NCBI GenBank assembly: GCA_031412355.1 | Contig: JANOCR010000087.1 | Span: forward strand, 1 to 17,292 | Reading direction: 5' to 3' | DNA length: 17,292 nt | From: JAENVT01 sp031412355 | Lineage (GTDB): Bacteria > Actinomycetota > Acidimicrobiia > Acidimicrobiales > Ilumatobacteraceae | Part shown: piece after piece, positions 13,871 through 17,292 of the stretch | Numbering within the stretch: the first letter of the stretch is position 1 | Layout: each line of letters opens with the position of its first letter | Notes under the pieces: model-generated | Seen by the model: the letters and a program-made list of their open reading frames with translations, nothing else | Database searches by the model: none | Told to the model about the DNA's origin: nothing | Translations under genes and position numbers: made by a program

Positions 13871-15222
13871 AGGTCGCGCGCCACGTCGAGCCACAGTTGG
13901 GTGGTCAGACGCAACGACTCGACATCGATCCGTTCGTCGTTGCCGTGGAACCGGCGACCGAAGTCGGCCGGTTCGACCTCGGGGCTGAACAACCCCGCCC
14001 CATACGCCACCGCGCCCATGTTGCGATAGATGCGCGCGTCGGTGAAACCGACGATCAACTGCGGCGTGGGTCGTGCGGTGGGGAACGGCTTTGCCAGCGC
14101 CCGCTCGAGGCTGTCCCACAACGCGCTGTCGACCCGACTGATCGATGCCGGATCATCCATGACAACCTCGACATCGACCCTGTCGTACAGGTCTCCCAGC
14201 GCGGCGCGCAGGTGAGCCGTCACGTCGTCATGGCCCTCGCCGGGCAGGGTGCGAACGTCGACACCGATGTCGACGCAGTCCGGGATCACGTTGGTCTTCA
14301 TCCGCGACGATCCGCCGCCGACGGTGTTGCACGAGAAGGTGGTGTGGGTGCAAGCGTGAAGATGGGCCCCGGGCCCGGGTCGAGGCAACGACTCCAGGAA
14401 CTCGTCGATCCGATTCTCGTCGAGTAGGTCACGCTTCGTCGCCTCGTCGAGTCCGAGCATCTCGACGGTAGTGGGCCACAACTCGTGGAAGCGCGGGGGC
14501 GGCCGGTAGTCGCCGATGCGCTGGATCACCGCGGCGGCCGTCAACAGAGCGTTGTCGGCCTTGAACGGCGTCGACCCGTGTCCGGGTGTGCCGCGGACAC
14601 GCAACCGCCGCCAGGCCACGCCCTTCTCGCCGACATTGATCGAGATGTACGGCTTGTCTTTCGGACCGCTGTGCAGTCCACCATTCTCGGTCAGGACGTA
14701 GTCGGCGCGGATCGCATCGGGTTCGTGGTCCGCCATCCACTGCATGCCGTGGGTGCTGCCCGATTCCTCGTCGGCAACGGCGAAGTAGATCAAGTCACCA
14801 CGAGGTCGGAAACCGGTGAGGGCCAGATGGCGGAACGCCACCGCCATCGACGAGGTGAGGTTGAGCATGTCGACGGCTCCCCGGCCCCAGACCTCGCCAT
14901 TGATCAGTTCCCCGCCGAACGGCTCACGCGACCAGCCACTTTCGTTGACCGGGACGACGTCGGTGTGGCCCATCAGGCACAGGCTGGGTGCTGACGGGTC
15001 GCTGCCCTCGATTCGGGCGACCAACGAGCCGCGGCCCGGTGTCGGCTCGTAGTGCTGTGTGTCGAGGCCGGTCGCGCCCAGGAACGACCGCAACAGGTCG
15101 GCGTTGCGAGTCTCGAAGCCGGACTCGGCCGTGCCGTCGTTGACGCAGCGGTTGCGGATCATCTGCTGCAGCAACTCGACGGTCTCGCCCGTCAGAGCAT
15201 CGGTGCCTGGTGCGTTCGTCAT
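13861..15222 (-). CDS. M20/M25/M40-family metallopeptidase (ArgE/DapE/CPG2-like)
   Basis: A 453-residue di-zinc amidohydrolase. Metal and catalytic residues in family order: GHTDVVP (His86, Asp88), GRGAVDM (Asp118 bridging), ADEES (Glu152 catalytic base, Glu153 ligand), TENGG (Glu180) and FHGNDERI (His426) near the C-terminus. A dimerisation insert lies between about 200 and 315, including GTPGHGSTPF. These enzymes remove an acyl or aminoacyl group from small peptides or N-acyl amino acids in the cytoplasm. ATG 15222 overlaps the stop of a truncated MmcQ-like frame by 4 nt (ATGA), with GGAG about 10 nt upstream; the open frame to 15363 has no conserved sequence. The nearest functional promoter is not evident because of the upstream truncation. 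Substrate unknown. Confidence 0.92.
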   Translation of the reverse strand: MTNAPGTDALTGETVELLQQMIRNRCVNDGTAESGFETRNADLLRSFLGATGLDTQHYEPTPGRGSLVARIEGSDPSAPSLCLMGHTDVVPVNESGWSREPFGGELINGEVWGRGAVDMLNLTSSMAVAFRHLALTGFRPRGDLIYFAVADEESGSTHGMQWMADHEPDAIRADYVLTENGGLHSGPKDKPYISINVGEKGVAWRRLRVRGTPGHGSTPFKADNALLTAAAVIQRIGDYRPPPRFHELWPTTVEMLGLDEATKRDLLDENRIDEFLESLPRPGPGAHLHACTHTTFSCNTVGGGSSRMKTNVIPDCVDIGVDVRTLPGEGHDDVTAHLRAALGDLYDRVDVEVVMDDPASISRVDSALWDSLERALAKPFPTARPTPQLIVGFTDARIYRNMGAVAYGAGLFSPEVEPADFGRRFHGNDERIDVESLRLTTQLWLDVARDLLG

Positions 15223-15440
15223 ACCCAGCGGCTCCGCTGCTCGTATGTCGCGAACACCTTCTGCGGCACCACCACGCGCCACGCCTCGACGACGAGTTCG
15301 GTCATCTCGGCCAGGTCGATCTCGGACAGGGGAACCACAACGCAGTTGTAGCGCCTCGCACACCAGAGACCACCATGGAAGAATTCCCGCGAAGCGTGTC
15401 GAAATCGAGCATCGTCCTTCGTCGGTGCAGTAGGAACCAC
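15219..15440 (-). pseudogene. 5'-truncated MmcQ/YjbR-family remnant
   Basis: The frame reads from a possible GTG at 15440 to TGA 15219. From about residue 19 it resembles the C-terminal half of MmcQ/YjbR (CyaY-like fold) proteins: REFFHGGLWCARRYNCVVVPL, then DLAEMTELVVEAWRVVVPQK, like the family's VxVRL...ELxxLxxxAWRxVAPKR ending. The N-terminal half is missing: upstream of the match the frame holds unrelated residues and meets a stop at 15473-15471, just at the YCII start codon. The stop overlaps the M20 ATG (ATGA), as expected of an intact ancestral operon pair. It could still be made as a 73-residue peptide. Family assignment is moderate. Confidence 0.5.
15397..15423 (+). promoter_or_regulatory. 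ECF42-type promoter of the YCII-sigma operon
   Basis: TGTCGA (15397-15402), a 17-nt spacer, then CGTC (15420-15423). Published ECF42 work, as I recall it, gives TGTCGA for the -35 and a short CGA/TC-type -10, so the downstream sigma factor probably transcribes its own operon. Transcription would start near 15430 and give a leader of about 40 nt ending in an AAAGGA ribosome site (15459-15464), 8 nt before the ATG. The promoter lies inside the MmcQ-like remnant. Confidence 0.55.
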
Positions 15441-15472
15441 CCCGCCGGGGTCACAGCGAAAGGAACAGCATC

Positions 15473-15844
15473 ATGCCCAGGTATGCAGCACTCATCTATG
15501 GCACCGAACCGACCAGCGAGCCCGACCCGGAGGTGTGGGGCAAGATCATGGCCGAGTACTTCCACTTCGGCGAGGTCGGCGGCGCGGCCGGAGTCATCGG
15601 CGGTGGCGAAGCCCTGCAGCCGACCAGCACGGCCACGACGATTCAGGTTTCGGGGGGCGCCAAGGGCGGCGATGTGATCGCCACGGACGGACCGTTCGCC
15701 GAGACCAAGGAAGCACTTGGCGGGTTCTACCTGCTCGACTGCAAGGACCTCGACGAGGCACTGAGCTGGGCGGCACAGATCCCCGGCGCGTGGCACGGCA
15801 GGGTCGAGGTTCGCCCTGTCATCGACTTCGGCGAGGCGAGCTGA
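15473..15844 (+). CDS. YCII-related (DGPF) domain protein
   Basis: A 123-residue protein with the YCII/DGPF fold. It starts MPRYAALIYG, carries the name-giving DGPFAETKEALGGFYLLDC block at about 73-91, and ends VEVRPVIDF. This dimeric ferredoxin-like fold is regularly encoded beside ECF42 sigma factors; its biochemical role is not established, and hydrolase or dehalogenase activity is only proposed for some family members. ATG 15473 has a good ribosome site (AAAGGA, 8 nt spacing). Its TGA at 15842-15844 overlaps the proposed CTG start of the sigma gene, so the two are probably translated together. It is likely a direct target of the sigma factor through the TGTCGA promoter. Confidence 0.93.
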   Translation: MPRYAALIYGTEPTSEPDPEVWGKIMAEYFHFGEVGGAAGVIGGGEALQPTSTATTIQVSGGAKGGDVIATDGPFAETKEALGGFYLLDCKDLDEALSWAAQIPGAWHGRVEVRPVIDFGEAS

Positions 15845-17082
15845 TCGATTCGCTCGACGAGATCATCCGCATCGAGGGTGGCCAGGTCCTGGCCACCCTC
15901 ATTCGTCTGACAGGAGACATCGACACGGCCGAGGACGCACTTCACGATGCCCTTGTGGTCGCCGCCGATTCATGGCGACGCGATGGCGTACCCGACAAGC
16001 CGGGCGGGTGGCTGACCACGGTGGCCCGCAACAAGGCACTCGACCGCTTGCGGCGCGAGGCCCGACGGGCGCCGAAGGAGGAAGAAGCGTTCCGCATGCT
16101 GACCGAGGGTTCGGTGACAGGTGACGCGTTGGGCGACAGTGGCGAGATCGACAACCGCGACGATCGGCTGCGGTTGCTGTTCACCTGCTGTCACCCCGCG
16201 CTGTCGCCGGAGTCGCAAGTGGCCCTGGCGTTGCGGACGATCTGCGGATTGAGCACCGTCGACATCGCTCGAGTCTTCCTGGTTCCCGAAGCAACGATCG
16301 GCCAGCGAATCAGCCGCGCCAAGGCCAAGATCGCCAAGGCCCACATCCCCTACCGGGTGCCCGACGACCATGAACTGCCGGATCGTCTCCGTCCGGTTCT
16401 GACCACCGTGTACGCCGTGTTCACCGCCGGCCATCATGCACCAGTCGGCGAACTCGGCGAACGACTCGACCTGGCCGACGAAGCAATTCGTCTGGCGCGG
16501 GTTCTGGTGGAGCTGATGCCGGACGAATCGGAATGTATCGGGCTGCTGGCGTTGACGATCGCGACCAATGCGCGCCGCCGGGCACGCACCGACGCGCACG
16601 GTGAGATCGTGCTGCTGGCCGACCAGGACCGTTCGTTGTGGGACACCAACGCGATCTCCGAGGCGGCCGCACTGGTGGATTCGGTCCTGCGCCGCGGGCG
16701 GCCCGGCGCGTACCAGATGCAGGCGGCAATCGCCTGTCTGCACGGTCTGGCTCCCACGTACGCCGAGACCGATTGGCCCCAGATCGCCGAGCTGTACCGC
16801 ATGCTCGAAGCGCGCTGGCCCACCCCAGTGGTGCGGGTCAACCGCGCTGTCGCAGTTGCCGAAGTTGCCGGCCCGGCCGCAGGGCTGGCGCTGCTCGGCG
16901 AACTGGTCGACGGGCCGACGGAGCGCTGGCATTTGTACTGGGCAACCCGTGCCGACTTCCAACGTCGTCTCGGTGCGACCGCCGCTGCCGCCGATTCGTT
17001 CCGGCAGGCGCTCGACTGCCCGTGCAACGACAGCGACCGCCGGTTCCTGCAGCGCCGCCTCGTCGAACTGACTGCCGGCTGA
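15841..17082 (+). CDS. ECF sigma factor with long C-terminal extension (ECF42-like)
   Basis: A 413-residue RNA polymerase sigma factor. Region 2 spans about 10-75 (DAEDAL-type helix, then KPGGWLTTVARNKALDRLRREAR, the core-binding and -10-reading part). Region 4 spans about 108-168: LLFTCCHPALSPESQVALALR and GLSTVDIARVFLVPEATIGQRISRAKAKI as the helix-turn-helix for the -35. The remaining 240 residues are a helical TPR-like extension (DUF6596) with blocks such as LMPDESECIGLLALTIATNARRRAR, the mark of ECF42, which uses no separate anti-sigma. Start: no ATG, GTG or TTG lies near the conserved N-terminus; CTG 15841 gives the normal 4-nt overlap and family length. The alternative GTG 15790 would add 17 unrelated residues. 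Confidence 0.9.
   Translation: MIDSLDEIIRIEGGQVLATLIRLTGDIDTAEDALHDALVVAADSWRRDGVPDKPGGWLTTVARNKALDRLRREARRAPKEEEAFRMLTEGSVTGDALGDSGEIDNRDDRLRLLFTCCHPALSPESQVALALRTICGLSTVDIARVFLVPEATIGQRISRAKAKIAKAHIPYRVPDDHELPDRLRPVLTTVYAVFTAGHHAPVGELGERLDLADEAIRLARVLVELMPDESECIGLLALTIATNARRRARTDAHGEIVLLADQDRSLWDTNAISEAAALVDSVLRRGRPGAYQMQAAIACLHGLAPTYAETDWPQIAELYRMLEARWPTPVVRVNRAVAVAEVAGPAAGLALLGELVDGPTERWHLYWATRADFQRRLGATAAAADSFRQALDCPCNDSDRRFLQRRLVELTAG
15874..15900. repeat. 27-nt near-perfect palindrome inside the sigma gene start
   Basis: GAGGGTGGCCAGG (15874-15886) and CCTGGCCACCCTC (15888-15900) are exact reverse complements around a single T. It lies 33 nt after the proposed CTG start and encodes EGGQVLATL. 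As DNA it could be an operator for a dimeric protein; as RNA it would form an 11-12 bp hairpin that could affect translation or elongation. Confidence 0.9.
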
Positions 17083-17292
17083 TTTCTGGGCGCGGTCAAT
17101 CGGTTCTGGTGGAGTGTCTAGCGCCCACCTGGGTACCCCGAAACACTCCACATGAGTGGTGTGGGCGCCCAATCTGAGACTTCGCAGTCGTGCCTTCCCG
17201 TCCGCGTCAGCTCATGCAACGACTGCCTTTCAATGCGCTGACACAGAACTCGAACGCGCCAAGGCCACGACCTGGTCGCGGCATTCCTGGCC
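17083..17292. other. Gene-free 3' flank of the sigma gene with interleaved inverted repeats
   Basis: No convincing gene is seen. Four arms are arranged A-B-A'-B': GTGGAGTGT (17109-17117), GCGCCCAC (17121-17128), ACACTCCAC (17143-17151), GTGGGCGC (17161-17168). TGGGCGC at 17087-17093 can also pair with B, and TGGGCGCCCA (17162-17171) is itself a palindrome. The sequence therefore allows mutually exclusive hairpins or a pseudoknot. On the minus strand 17292-17234 reads QECRDQVVALARSS then a stop, faintly like the start of an IS3-type OrfA. A plus-strand frame from ATG 17214 stays open to the window end but matches nothing I know. Confidence 0.5.

Noticed and set aside
15970..17172. A 400-codon minus-strand open frame opposite the sigma gene
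   Set aside because: Its composition is that of an antisense shadow in high-GC DNA, rich in Arg, Gln, Gly and Val, and the plus strand has clear sigma motifs.

Overview
The window is high-GC, densely coded bacterial chromosome. Gene content and signals point to an actinomycete-type organism: a probable F420-dependent luciferase-like oxidoreductase, a DrrAB-type exporter, an ECF sigma factor of the type paired with a YCII/DGPF protein, frequent GTG starts, and TANNNT hexamers 6-8 nt before start codons as in leaderless actinobacterial genes. Acidimicrobiia is my best guess, but that is inference. I see no rRNA, tRNA, CRISPR array, prophage or intact insertion sequence.

Layout. 1-1277 (+): the end of a MalK/UgpC-type sugar ABC ATPase, then galactose-1-phosphate uridylyltransferase (galT), whose tail overlaps lgt head-on by 128 bp. 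1150-5006 (-): a unidirectional group reading TPR/HD-GYP c-di-GMP phosphodiesterase, two-cluster ferredoxin, alpha/beta hydrolase, lgt. 5106-7744 (+): membrane M48 peptidase, then a DrrA/DrrB-like ABC exporter. 7745-7970: a convergent gap with 2.9 identical copies of a 51-bp tandem repeat. 7971-10167 (-): metallo-beta-lactamase-fold lactonase-like enzyme, luciferase-like monooxygenase, YbaK-type deacylase. 10186-11465 (+): carboxymuconolactone decarboxylase-like protein and a beta-hydroxyacid dehydrogenase. 11468-12160 (-): dienelactone hydrolase. 12226-13857 (+): GH13 alpha-glucosidase/amylase. 13861-15222 (-): M20 peptidase, preceded by a 5'-truncated MmcQ/YjbR remnant. 15473-17082 (+): YCII/DGPF protein and an ECF42-like sigma factor with a long C-terminal extension. 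17083-17292: no convincing gene, but a structured segment with interleaved inverted repeats.

How the parts fit. The most self-contained system is the YCII-sigma pair at the right end. It has a TGTCGA-N17-CGTC promoter of ECF42 type, an apparent CTG start that gives the sigma gene a 4-nt CTGA overlap, a 27-nt near-perfect palindrome at the start of the sigma coding sequence, and alternative inverted repeats just after its stop. No anti-sigma gene is visible. The middle of the window (8.4-12.2 kb) carries enzymes typical of ring-cleavage or lactone catabolism. Eight genes have a -10-like hexamer 6-8 nt before the start codon. Two of these face each other across only 18 bp, so the same bases probably serve as -10 in both directions.
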